DNA from: Paraburkholderia panacisoli
GTDB lineage: Bacteria > Pseudomonadota > Gammaproteobacteria > Burkholderiales > Burkholderiaceae
DNA: 36,764 nt
Assembly (NCBI RefSeq): GCF_008369935.1
Contig: NZ_VTUZ01000070.1
Span: 1-36,764 of the forward strand
Direction of reading: 5' to 3'
Under the pieces are notes generated by a model, which was not told the DNA's origin, made no database searches, and saw nothing but the letters and a program-made list of their open reading frames with translations. Positions 16,686 through 23,837 of this stretch are shown here, in pieces. The number at the start of each line of letters is the position of its first letter. Positions within the stretch are counted from its first letter, which is position 1. A program made the translations under genes and the position numbers.

Positions 16686-17972
16686 TCAGCGATGCAATGG
16701 CAAAGCGGACCAGCCACTGAAGACAGCCTGCGCGCCGAGCGATTCCTCGATTCTCAGCACCTCATTCCATTTCGCCATGCGCTCTGAGCGGGAAAAGGAG
16801 CCAACCTTGAGCTGGCCAGCATTCCAGCCGACGCTCAGATGCGCGATTGTCACGTCTTCTGTCTCGCCGGAACGCGCGGAGACAATCGTGCCAAAACCGG
16901 CCTTTTTGCCTGCTACGAGCGCCTCATGTGCCTCGGTGATCGTTCCGGCCTGGTTCGGTTTGATCAGAACCGCGTTGGCGTGGCCTGCGGCGGCGGCGCC
17001 GGCCACGCGATCGGCATTCGTCACGAGAAAGTCGTCGCCAATAATCTGACAGCTGCTGCCGTACTCCTGAGCAAAAATACCGAATCCCGCTGGATCGTCC
17101 TCTGCCAATGGATCCTCGATCGAGAGAATTGGATAGTTGGCCAGCCAGCCGCCAAGCATCTTCACCATCCCGTCCGTGTCAAGGGTACGCCCGTCCAGTG
17201 CAAGCCTGTAGTTTCCATCGCGACCAAACTCCGACGCTGCAATGTCCAGCGAAATGCCGACGTCCACGCCAGGTCGCAGGCCTGCTTCGCTGATCGCGGC
17301 AAGCACCGCATCAAGCGCTTCTTCATTGCAGTCAAATGCGGGCCAGTAGCCGCCCTCGTCAGCAACACCCTGCAATTTGCCGGCCTTTTTCATCAGCGCG
17401 CCCGCGGCGCGGTAAATCTCAGCGGTCCAGTCCAGTGCTTCGCTGAAGCTGCGCGCCCCCGGGCACATCACCATGAAGTCCTGAACGTCAACCCGGCGCG
17501 ACGCATGGGCGCCGCCCCCGAAGATCTGGATTTCAGGAAGCGGGATACGTACGGCCTGATCACCGGCAAGATACTGCCAGATGGGTTTGCGTTCAGCAGC
17601 GGCCGCAGCGTGCAGGACCGCCATCGAGGTTGCGACGAGGGCGTTGCCGCCCAGCCTCCCGCGGTTCGCCGTACCGTCCAGTTCCACCATGGCATTGTCG
17701 ATTGCCGCCTGGTGCCGGGCATCCCGCCCGGCCAGCAGATCCGCAATGTCGCCGTTGACTGAAGCGACAGCACTCCTCACATCCAGACCGCCAAAAGACT
17801 CGCCCCCATCTCGAAGATCCAGCGCCTCGCCGCTGCCCGTTGATGCGCCGGCAGGCGCAATCGCGCGCCCCGTCGCGCCACATGCGAGCGTCACCTCCGC
17901 TTCGACTGTGGGGCGGCCGCGCGAATCCCACACACGACGGCCGTGCACGCGGGCAATTGTTGTATCGGTCAT
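16686..17972 (-). CDS. Enolase paralogue (phosphopyruvate hydratase-like) with altered active site
   Basis: A 428-residue full-length enolase-family protein. Retained: the GASTG loop, His156 (GGGAHAS), Glu206 (ADEGGYWP), the metal ligands Asp243, Glu286 and Asp313, Lys338 (LIKPNQAGT), the phosphate-binding Arg367-Ser368, and Lys389 (QLKVGS). Changed: the glutamate of the QEFM motif is Asp165 (QDFM), the histidine of the SHRSGETED motif is Ala366 (SARSGETED), and the N-terminal DSRGNPT reads DSRGRPT. Housekeeping enolases usually lie beside pyrG; this one sits in a catabolic island behind a cupin gene. It could be a second enolase or a lyase acting on a different 2-phospho acid. The start at MTDTT is supported by GGAGA seven bases upstream. 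A longer frame starts at 18044. Confidence 0.88.
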   Translation of the reverse strand: MTDTTIARVHGRRVWDSRGRPTVEAEVTLACGATGRAIAPAGASTGSGEALDLRDGGESFGGLDVRSAVASVNGDIADLLAGRDARHQAAIDNAMVELDGTANRGRLGGNALVATSMAVLHAAAAAERKPIWQYLAGDQAVRIPLPEIQIFGGGAHASRRVDVQDFMVMCPGARSFSEALDWTAEIYRAAGALMKKAGKLQGVADEGGYWPAFDCNEEALDAVLAAISEAGLRPGVDVGISLDIAASEFGRDGNYRLALDGRTLDTDGMVKMLGGWLANYPILSIEDPLAEDDPAGFGIFAQEYGSSCQIIGDDFLVTNADRVAGAAAAGHANAVLIKPNQAGTITEAHEALVAGKKAGFGTIVSARSGETEDVTIAHLSVGWNAGQLKVGSFSRSERMAKWNEVLRIEESLGAQAVFSGWSALPLHR

Positions 17973-18070
17973 AAACAGTCTCCAGTTGTTGACCCGGTTG
18001 CTTGAGAAATCGAAGCTGGCGTTGCGTTGGTGGGAGAATTGCACCCCATTCGCGCCGCCACGCTCCGGCG

Positions 18071-18649
18071 CTATCTGCTTGCGACGCGCTGCGCGCCAAT
18101 TAGCACGAAAGCCACGGTTGCCGTCTTCGTACTCCTATTCCTCCACGCGTGTCGTGTGCCGTTCTGGACGATGAGATCGTGTTGCCTGAGTTGGGTGACG
18201 CGCCCGTCGTCGAGCTCCAGCCAGATCTCACCGTCGAGAATGATCCCGTAGTCAATGCTGGGCGTCATGTGCATCCCATCCGACTCGAAGAGTTCAGCCA
18301 GGCCCGGGCTGATTTTTGCGTTTTCTTCGGCGGCAGCGCGCGGATCAAAATCGGTCGATGCAAATACACTGTCAGGAGGAAAAGTAACGACGAGGAAGCG
18401 GGTTTCGCCGGCGCCCGGGGTCATGCTGCGCACAGCCCCCGTAGGATCCACCCCATCAAACGGCAACAACGCGGTCGCCGGCGTCGCCCAGATGAGACGC
18501 GACACCATGCCCGGGATGTGCCGGAACGCGTCGGAGCGTGGGGGAATGCCATCGAGAACCACGTGTGCGGAGCCGTCCGGAAAGTTGCCCGTCACTACGC
18601 GCCGGATGCCGACCGGCAGCCCGCCGGCAATTTGCGATTCATTTTCCAT
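18071..18649 (-). CDS. Cupin-domain protein
   Basis: A 192-residue protein with a single C-terminal beta-barrel cupin. The barrel segment is MHMTPSIDYGIILDGEIWLELDDG, then LRQHDLIVQNGTRHAWRNRSTKTA, giving the HAW histidine and an acidic residue of the metal site; the first-motif histidines are only partly present (MHMT). The N-terminal half (FPDGSAHVVLDGIPPRSDAF, MVSRLIWATPAT) is typical of cupins found in catabolic clusters. The start at MENESQ follows GGAGA by six bases; ATG 18661 is an alternative. It lies about 100 bases upstream of the enolase in the same direction. Role unknown: a small dioxygenase, isomerase or binding protein is possible. Confidence 0.85.
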   Translation of the reverse strand: MENESQIAGGLPVGIRRVVTGNFPDGSAHVVLDGIPPRSDAFRHIPGMVSRLIWATPATALLPFDGVDPTGAVRSMTPGAGETRFLVVTFPPDSVFASTDFDPRAAAEENAKISPGLAELFESDGMHMTPSIDYGIILDGEIWLELDDGRVTQLRQHDLIVQNGTRHAWRNRSTKTATVAFVLIGAQRVASR

Positions 18650-18923
18650 CGTTGTCTCCATTTCATGCTGTAGCCGAAGATACCGCCTCGATTCTGCAGA
18701 CGCTACGGCCGGCGGCACATCCCGGCCTTGACGTGATACCTGTGTCGACCGATCCTGTCGCTTCGGATACGCCTCGAGCAACGCGAGCTGAAGCGCAGTG
18801 GCGCACAAGCAGGACATCCGCGCAGCGATGTATCGCGTCCAGCCCCGCACAACAATCGTCACGACTCCCGCACGAACTCAAGCCGCATCGACCAGTTTGA
18901 CATGGCCCCCAAGGGGCTCACGC

Positions 18924-19196
18924 TCAATCTGCCCGCCTCAGCGCCGGCCACGCACCGTTGCGCAAATTCGCCAGTACATAGTCGCGGAAGACAACAGTAC
19001 TTTGCGGGTCAAGCGGTGCGAGTCGGATGGCCCGAATATCCGGCAGATGAAGCAGCAGCGAGCATGCGCCACGCACGAATGCGAAACCCGACGCAGAGTC
19101 GACCAGCAGGTGAATGGTCACGGCGCGCCACTCCTCGCCCAGCTCAAAATCCAGATCGTGCGCCAGAGGCCATGCGTGCAGCCGCCTGATCTCCAA
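18924..19196 (-). CDS. Small hypothetical protein, start uncertain
   Basis: A leftward frame with good Burkholderia-like codon bias (LHAWPLAHDLDFELGEEWRAVTIHLLVDSASGFAFVRG, then STVVFRDYVLANLRNGAWPAL). The frame is open to a GTG at 19304, but a promoter and operator occupy 19230-19273, so translation probably begins later. Candidates are TTG 19196 or a GTG near 19121, which has AGGAG nine bases before it. No family was recognised. It could be the surviving 3' part of a longer gene. It precedes the cupin and enolase genes and may be the first gene of their transcript, with about 275 bases of unassigned sequence in between. Confidence 0.45.
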   Translation of the reverse strand: MEIRRLHAWPLAHDLDFELGEEWRAVTIHLLVDSASGFAFVRGACSLLLHLPDIRAIRLAPLDPQSTVVFRDYVLANLRNGAWPALRRAD

Positions 19197-19229
19197 AGTC
19201 GATGGGTCATGTTCGGAATTAATTGAAAT

Positions 19230-19273
19230 GCTAACGTTCGCATCAGTTTGCAGCGATCGCATCTCAATGTCAA
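19230..19273 (-). promoter_or_regulatory. Second promoter with the island palindrome
   Basis: Reading leftward: TTGACA (19273-19268), a 17-base spacer, CAAACT as a weak -10, three bases, then GCGAACGTTAGC (19241-19230). The order and distances match the dioxygenase promoter exactly, with one base changed in the palindrome. It would drive the small hypothetical, cupin and enolase genes. Confidence 0.6.
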
Positions 19274-19297
19274 CAGGTTCACTGCCAACAATCTGGA

Positions 19298-19330
19298 TTG
19301 ACACGGAGGGTTCTTAAGGCTAACGTTAGC
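19298..19330 (+). promoter_or_regulatory. Promoter and operator of the FAH gene
   Basis: Rightward TTGACA (19298-19303), a 17-base spacer, then TAACGT as the -10, which is itself inside the perfect palindrome GCTAACGTTAGC (19319-19330). A protein bound here would cover the -10 box. The FAH gene begins 30 bases further on. Confidence 0.7.
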
Positions 19331-19359
19331 ATTCAATCACTTGGGCGTGTAGATCCACT

Positions 19360-20145
19360 ATGAAAATCATTCGCTATCTGGCCGATGGTCGCGCTTACTA
19401 CGGAATCGCTGGCAACGAAGGAAGAATCGAGCGACTGCTTGGCACGTCGCTACGGGACCCCCAGCCTAGCGGCCATGTGGACAATCTCCATTCTGTGCGG
19501 GTGCTGACTCCAATCGAGCGGCCAAGAGTATTCGGCCTGGGGTACAACTACCGCGCACACTCGCAGGAGGTAGGCAAGACAAGTCCCACGATCCCGGTGC
19601 TTTTCATGAAGCCGAGCACTACCGTTATCGGTCCCGGTGATTCGATTGTCTACCCGCTCGAAGGACAGAATATCCATTTCGAAGGAGAGCTGACTGTCGT
19701 GATCGGCAAGGAAGCGCGTCATGTAGCTGAGGCGGACGCACTCGGATATGTGCTCGGTTATACCTGTGGCAATGATGTGAGCGACCGGGTTCTGCAGCGC
19801 CGTGAAAGCGAGTTTGGCTGCCTGCTGGTTGGCAAGGGTTACGACACGTTCGCACCTATCGGCCCAGTCATTGAAACGGCGCTTGACCCTTCCAGCCTGA
19901 GCATCGTTACCCGCGTAAACGGTGAAGTGCGACAGAACGGAAACACCGCGGATCTGGTTTTCAGCGTTCCGCAGATCATCGCCTACCTCAGCAAATACAT
20001 GACGCTGCTTCCTGGTGACCTGATCATGACCGGAACGCCAGCCGGTGTGGGCCCCATCGAAGTTGGTGACACGATCGAAGTGGAAATCGAGGGGATCGGT
20101 ATCCTTCGCAACGATGTGGTATCTGCCGTACCGGTGCAGTCTTGA
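19360..20145 (+). CDS. FAH-family hydrolase/isomerase (HpaG-like)
   Basis: A 261-residue compact FAH-family enzyme of the 2-hydroxyhepta-2,4-diene-1,7-dioate isomerase / acylpyruvase group. It has the opening motif FGLGYNYRAHSQEVG, the metal ligands in NIHFEGELTVVIG (E-x-E) and CGNDVSDRVLQ (Asp), and the closing LLPGDLIMTGTPAGVG. Enzymes of this group act on products of extradiol ring cleavage, which fits the dioxygenase at 15.3-16.3 kb controlled by the same operator. It is transcribed alone and rightward. The next gene, DUF4148-like, is 213 bases away and unrelated. Confidence 0.9.
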   Translation: MKIIRYLADGRAYYGIAGNEGRIERLLGTSLRDPQPSGHVDNLHSVRVLTPIERPRVFGLGYNYRAHSQEVGKTSPTIPVLFMKPSTTVIGPGDSIVYPLEGQNIHFEGELTVVIGKEARHVAEADALGYVLGYTCGNDVSDRVLQRRESEFGCLLVGKGYDTFAPIGPVIETALDPSSLSIVTRVNGEVRQNGNTADLVFSVPQIIAYLSKYMTLLPGDLIMTGTPAGVGPIEVGDTIEVEIEGIGILRNDVVSAVPVQS

Positions 20146-20358
20146 GTCCGCCTGGAAGCGACAATCTTCACGGCATTTCGGCAGCAATCCAGACTGCCTC
20201 GCCGTCCGTTCAATGCCCCCCCCACAAGGGTCTCTAACCAGTTCCAGTCTTTTTGCAGCACTTCAGCACGCCCATCTGAATTCATTTAGCGAACATCGAG
20301 GCGCTGAAAGGGGCTGGCGACATAACAGCACTATCTATCACACTCCAGGAGAACTGAG

Positions 20359-20655
20359 ATGCAGGTAAAGTCAACCGTATGGGTAGGAGCGCTTTTAGCA
20401 GCCTCGCTGCCGATAATGGTATTCGCGCAGGACCAGCCGATCAGCACGCCGGCTCCCGTGACGAAAGCACAGGCCAAAGCAGCAAGAAAGGCACAAAGCA
20501 AACAGGCCCGCGAGGCCAAGAATGCCGAACTCAAGAAGCTCGAGCAGAACGGATATGGTCCGCAGGCTGCCCCGCAGGATTACCCGCAGAACCTGATTCG
20601 AGCGGAACGGAAGGCTGGCAATCAGGATGCGGCCTCCTCGCCTCCCCCGCGCTGA
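20359..20655 (+). CDS. DUF4148-like small secreted protein
   Basis: A 98-residue exported protein. A signal peptide (VWVGALLAASLPIMVFAQ) is followed by a Lys/Ala-rich helix (TKAQAKAARKAQSKQAREAK) and a core (AELKKLEQNGYGPQAAPQDYPQNLIRAERKAG) that matches the DUF4148 pattern of the gene at 9.9 kb. GGAGAACTGAG just upstream provides the ribosome-binding site. Function unknown. Confidence 0.75.
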   Translation: MQVKSTVWVGALLAASLPIMVFAQDQPISTPAPVTKAQAKAARKAQSKQAREAKNAELKKLEQNGYGPQAAPQDYPQNLIRAERKAGNQDAASSPPPR

Positions 20656-20677
20656 ATTTTGCATGGCCGCAAAATTC
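20654..20677 (+). terminator. Stem-loop at the stop of the DUF4148-like gene
   Basis: GAATTTTGC, six bases, then GCAAAATTC: a perfect 9-bp stem that overlaps the stop codon. No T-tract follows, so termination is only possible. Confidence 0.4.
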
Positions 20678-21365
20678 GCGGGCATCATGCCGTTCTCCAG
20701 TTGCGCTGACGCGCATCGATTGCAAGACCGACAATCTGGACTCCAGCCTTATCGGGCGCGGGGCTGCAGTTCCTGTTTCGCTTGCAATTGCTGAGAACAT
20801 GGCCAGCACAATTAGCGAACGTCAACAAGTGGTGACAAATTTTCTTTGTTCGGCGCCAGTCGTAGACCAAAGCAGAAGCGTCACCGCTTCAACAACAAAA
20901 GTGGCAACGCGCCCGGAGACCGCTAAATACCTTGGGGGCAACGACTTTCACACTTCCGCGAATAAAGGCAACTTACACCAGTATCGGGATCGACGGAATC
21001 AATGCGTTTTACGAACCTATCCCATCTGCGCATCTAGATTTTGGATACGCTGCTGTCGTTAAAGTGGCATGAATGTCGAGTTGCCACCTATGCCCGACGC
21101 GCTTCTGCTTGAACTCAGCGCTGTTATTGCGACACTGGAAGTGATTCGCAGAGCCAAGGGTTTCACACCCGTCACGGAAGGGTGCAGTGAATTGGGCAGG
21201 GAAGCGACGAGGCTCTATGCGATGTTTGACGCCGTTCGCGTCGCTTCAAAGCAGACGTTCGTTCTTCGCGATGTGCGGTCGAACGTTCCGCGAGATGATG
21301 GAGCTCTCAACGCCAGAACTCAAGGAGACCTGCTGATGGTGCTCGTTCTATTGTCTGATCGAGTC
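20678..21365. other. Region without a supported gene
   Basis: About 690 bases. A rightward frame from 21069 (MNVELPPMPDALLLELSAVIATLEVIRR) looks protein-like for about 90 residues, then runs antisense through the DctD-like fragment, so it is at best a truncated gene. There is no ribosome-binding site and no recognised family. Confidence 0.35.
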
Positions 21366-21971
21366 TCACCCGTCGAGTCCTTCGCTTTGCGCGGCTCCCG
21401 CCGAAAGCTTCAATTGACGCACCTTGTGATACAGCGTCTTTTTCGGCATTCCCAGTTCCGCGCTGGCCTCAGCGATATTTCCATTGTGCCGCCGCAGCAT
21501 ATCCTCGATCAGCATGTGCTCGAAATGTGAAAGTTGCTCCGCAAGCGTTCCGCTCTTGATTCGCTGACTGCCGTTCGGCAACAGACATCCGCCACCGAGA
21601 CCAAGCACAAATCGGTCTGCGACGTTCTGCAGTTCCCGCACATTGCCCGGCCACTGATGCGACATCAGCTCGGAAACCTGCGATGCAGACACAATCGGAG
21701 CTGACTGTCCGAAACGAAGTGCGGCAGCGAGCACAAAGTGCTCGAATAGCAGCGGTACGTCTTCACGACGTTCGCGCAAAGGCGGCAATTCGATCTGCGC
21801 GACGTTCAGCCGATACAGCAAGTCGGCGCGGAAACGTCCGTCTGTCGAAAGCTCTGCGAGATCCGCCTTCGACGCAGCGACAATCCGGCAATCGACCGCG
21901 ACCTCCTCGTTCGCGCCCAAGCGCTCGATTCGCCGTTCCTGCAATACTCGCAGCATCTTGATCTGCAACGC
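21366..21971 (-). pseudogene. 5'-truncated sigma-54 response regulator, DctD-like
   Basis: The 3' part of an NtrC/DctD-type activator. The frame opens exactly inside the AAA+ domain (ALQIKMLRVLQERRIERLG), continues with FRADLLYRLNVAQIELPPLRERREDVPLLFEHF and HQWPGNVRELQNVADRF, and ends with an intact Fis-type helix-turn-helix (IAEASAELGMPKKTLYHKVRQL). The receiver domain, Walker A and the GAFTGA loop are missing, and an in-frame TGA lies just before ALQ. The breakpoint is therefore near 21971. It cannot work as an activator. Its former partner kinase and C4-dicarboxylate transporter are not in the window. Confidence 0.8.
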
Positions 21972-22253
21972 TCACACCCGACCCCTATCCGCCGTTCGAT
22001 GCCGCGTAGCCTACACGTCCGCGTCCGAGGTAAAGCGGCCACGCCAGGGTAAGCCCAACGAGGAACCGTCAGTGCCTGTCCTTGCGGATGTTAGCCAGGA
22101 AGCGCGCGATGGTCATACCTGCCAAGACTGCCGACATGAAAAACCGAGCTCGGGATCGGTGTCTTGACGAGAGTTGCGCACGCTGGCGCTGCCTGCTGGA
22201 AGCCTTGCTCTCTATCGAGATTGCTCCCGCCCAACAAATTGTGTCGAAGTGGT

Positions 22254-22271
22254 ATATGATGAGCATCATGC
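22254..22271. promoter_or_regulatory. Probable TetR auto-operator
   Basis: ATATGATGAGCATCATGC overlaps the TetR start codons and matches the perfect palindrome at 22900-22921 in 15 of 18 positions. A TATGAT -10-like box lies within it. The position implies self-repression. Confidence 0.6.
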
Positions 22272-22864
22272 GAAAATCACCATTCGATCAGAAAAATGCC
22301 AGCCGTAAGGAAATCACGCACGAGCGCATCGTCGAGGTTGCCGCGCGCGCGATTCGGCGCAGCGGCTACGCCGGGACGGGAGTGGCCGACATCATGAAGG
22401 AGGCCGGTCTGACGCACGGCGGCTTCTACGCGCACTTTCCATCGCGCGAGGTGCTGCTTGCCGAAGCGGCTGACCGCGCCGGTGCTGAGGCCGTGGCCCT
22501 GTCGGAGCAGATCGCCGCATCCGTGCCGCCGGAGCAGGCATTGCCGTCGATGGTGCGCGCCTATCTGTCGAAGGAGCACCGTGAAGCCATAGAGACGGGC
22601 TGCCCGGTTTCCGCCCTTGGCTCGGAGATGCCGCGCCAGGCGCCGGTCGTGCGGCGCGCGGCCACCCGCCGCATCAAGGAGATGATCGATGTCGTTGCGC
22701 GCCAATTGCCCGATTGGGGCCAACCGGGCGCGCATGAGCAGGCACTAATGACCGTCGCGACCATGGTCGGCACACTAGTGCTGGCGCGCGCCGTCGACGA
22801 CCCCAAGCTGTCGGACAGTTTTCTTGAAGCCGCATTGAAAAAATTCGCGTCCACTGATGAGTAA
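22256..22864 (+). CDS. TetR-family transcriptional repressor
   Basis: A TetR/AcrR regulator of about 200 residues. The N-terminal DNA-binding domain reads HERIVEVAARAIRRSGYAGTGVADIMKEAGLTHGGFYAHFPSREVLLAEA, with the classic GLTHGGFYAHF recognition helix; the C-terminal ligand domain is the common TetR_C_6-like type (GCPVSALGSEM, ARRAATRRIKEM-like helices). ATG codons at 22256, 22259 and 22268 are all possible starts; the frame extends to 22082 but that part lies beyond the promoter. Matching palindromes at its own start and before the SDR gene show what it probably controls: itself and the two downstream oxidoreductases. Confidence 0.9.
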   Translation: MMSIMRKSPFDQKNASRKEITHERIVEVAARAIRRSGYAGTGVADIMKEAGLTHGGFYAHFPSREVLLAEAADRAGAEAVALSEQIAASVPPEQALPSMVRAYLSKEHREAIETGCPVSALGSEMPRQAPVVRRAATRRIKEMIDVVARQLPDWGQPGAHEQALMTVATMVGTLVLARAVDDPKLSDSFLEAALKKFASTDE

Positions 22865-22887
22865 ATCCGCGTACCTTGCGTGCGCTT

Positions 22888-22921
22888 TTGACGGACCAAA
22901 AATATGATGATCATCATATTT
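22888..22921 (+). promoter_or_regulatory. Promoter and perfect 22-bp palindrome before the SDR gene
   Basis: The half-site AAATATGATGA (22900-22910) is followed directly by its exact reverse complement (22911-22921). TTGACG at 22888-22893 is a -35 candidate that would place the -10 inside the palindrome. It is almost certainly the TetR operator, 62 bases before the SDR start. Confidence 0.75.
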
Positions 22922-22982
22922 AAGGCAAGATGAATGCTCGACCAAAGACCTGTAGACCATTTCTCACTCCCCGAAGGACATC

Positions 22983-23792
22983 ATGAAAACCGGAATAGCG
23001 CTCGTTACAGGTGCCTCTTCAGGCATCGGTGAAGCCACGGCAACCCGCCTTGCGGAAGCCGGATACAAGGTCTACGGCACTAGCCGGCGCGGTGCGTTAG
23101 CGGGCCAGCGGAGGTTCGAGATGTTGCCGCTGGACGTGACTAGCGACGAATCAGTCGTAGCAGCCGTCAAGGAGGTGCTGCGCCTACACGGCCGCATCGA
23201 TCTCCTGGTAAACAACGCCGGCTTCGGGGTCGCCCCCGCCGCCGCGGAAGAGAGTTCGCTTGACCAGGCCCGTGCGATCTTCGATACGAACTTCTTCGGG
23301 ATCATCCGCATGACGCGTGCCGTGCTGCCCCATATGCGACAACAAGGTCGCGGCCGCATCATCAACATCGGCTCCGTGCTGGGTTTCTTACCGATGCCCT
23401 ATATGGCGCTGTATTCCGCCACCAAGCATGCGGTGGCAGGCTATTCAGAGTCGCTCGATCATGAGTTACGTACGATGGGCATCCGGGTATCGGTCATTGA
23501 GCCTGCCTACATCAAAACGCCTTTCGACGCGAACTTCATGGCCCCTGACGCCCCGCTTGACGCGTACCACGAGGTGCGCGCGGATGTGGACAGGAGAGTC
23601 AAGGAGGTGGTCGAGAATGCCGACGGCCCTGAGGTTGTGGCCGAAACCGTATTGCAGGCGGCGCTCGCGGCTCGCCCGAGACTCCGCTATGCAACGGGCG
23701 GCGTCGCCGGACGTCTGCGATTGCTGCGCAGATTTGCGCCTGCGGGCCTGGTGGACGCCGGCATTCGCAAAGATCTGCGGCTCGCAACGTAG
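22983..23792 (+). CDS. Short-chain dehydrogenase/reductase (SDR)
   Basis: A 269-residue classical SDR. The cofactor motif is VTGASSGIGEATATRLAEAG, then NNAGFGV and the catalytic Ser (INIGSVLGF) with YSATKHAVAGYSESL. The Arg after Tyr-Gly (KVYGTSRRG) favours NADP(H). It is the first gene after the TetR operator, and the next gene starts 45 bases after its stop, so they form one unit. Comparable TetR-SDR-oxidoreductase modules often respond to reactive carbonyls or quinones; that role is inferred. Confidence 0.92.
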   Translation: MKTGIALVTGASSGIGEATATRLAEAGYKVYGTSRRGALAGQRRFEMLPLDVTSDESVVAAVKEVLRLHGRIDLLVNNAGFGVAPAAAEESSLDQARAIFDTNFFGIIRMTRAVLPHMRQQGRGRIINIGSVLGFLPMPYMALYSATKHAVAGYSESLDHELRTMGIRVSVIEPAYIKTPFDANFMAPDAPLDAYHEVRADVDRRVKEVVENADGPEVVAETVLQAALAARPRLRYATGGVAGRLRLLRRFAPAGLVDAGIRKDLRLAT

Positions 23793-23837
23793 AGCTGTTA
23801 CCTCACGCAACAAGAAACCGACAAGGAACAAAGAACC

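Noticed and set aside
16839..17762. Antisense 307-codon frame across the enolase paralogue
   Set aside because: It is long because of GC content; there are no motifs, and the enolase reading is certain.
22069..22269. Possible membrane-protein C-terminus (MSAVLAGMTIARFLANIRK) on the minus strand
   Set aside because: Too short and without a recognised family; it overlaps the tetR promoter region, so it is left as possible relic only.
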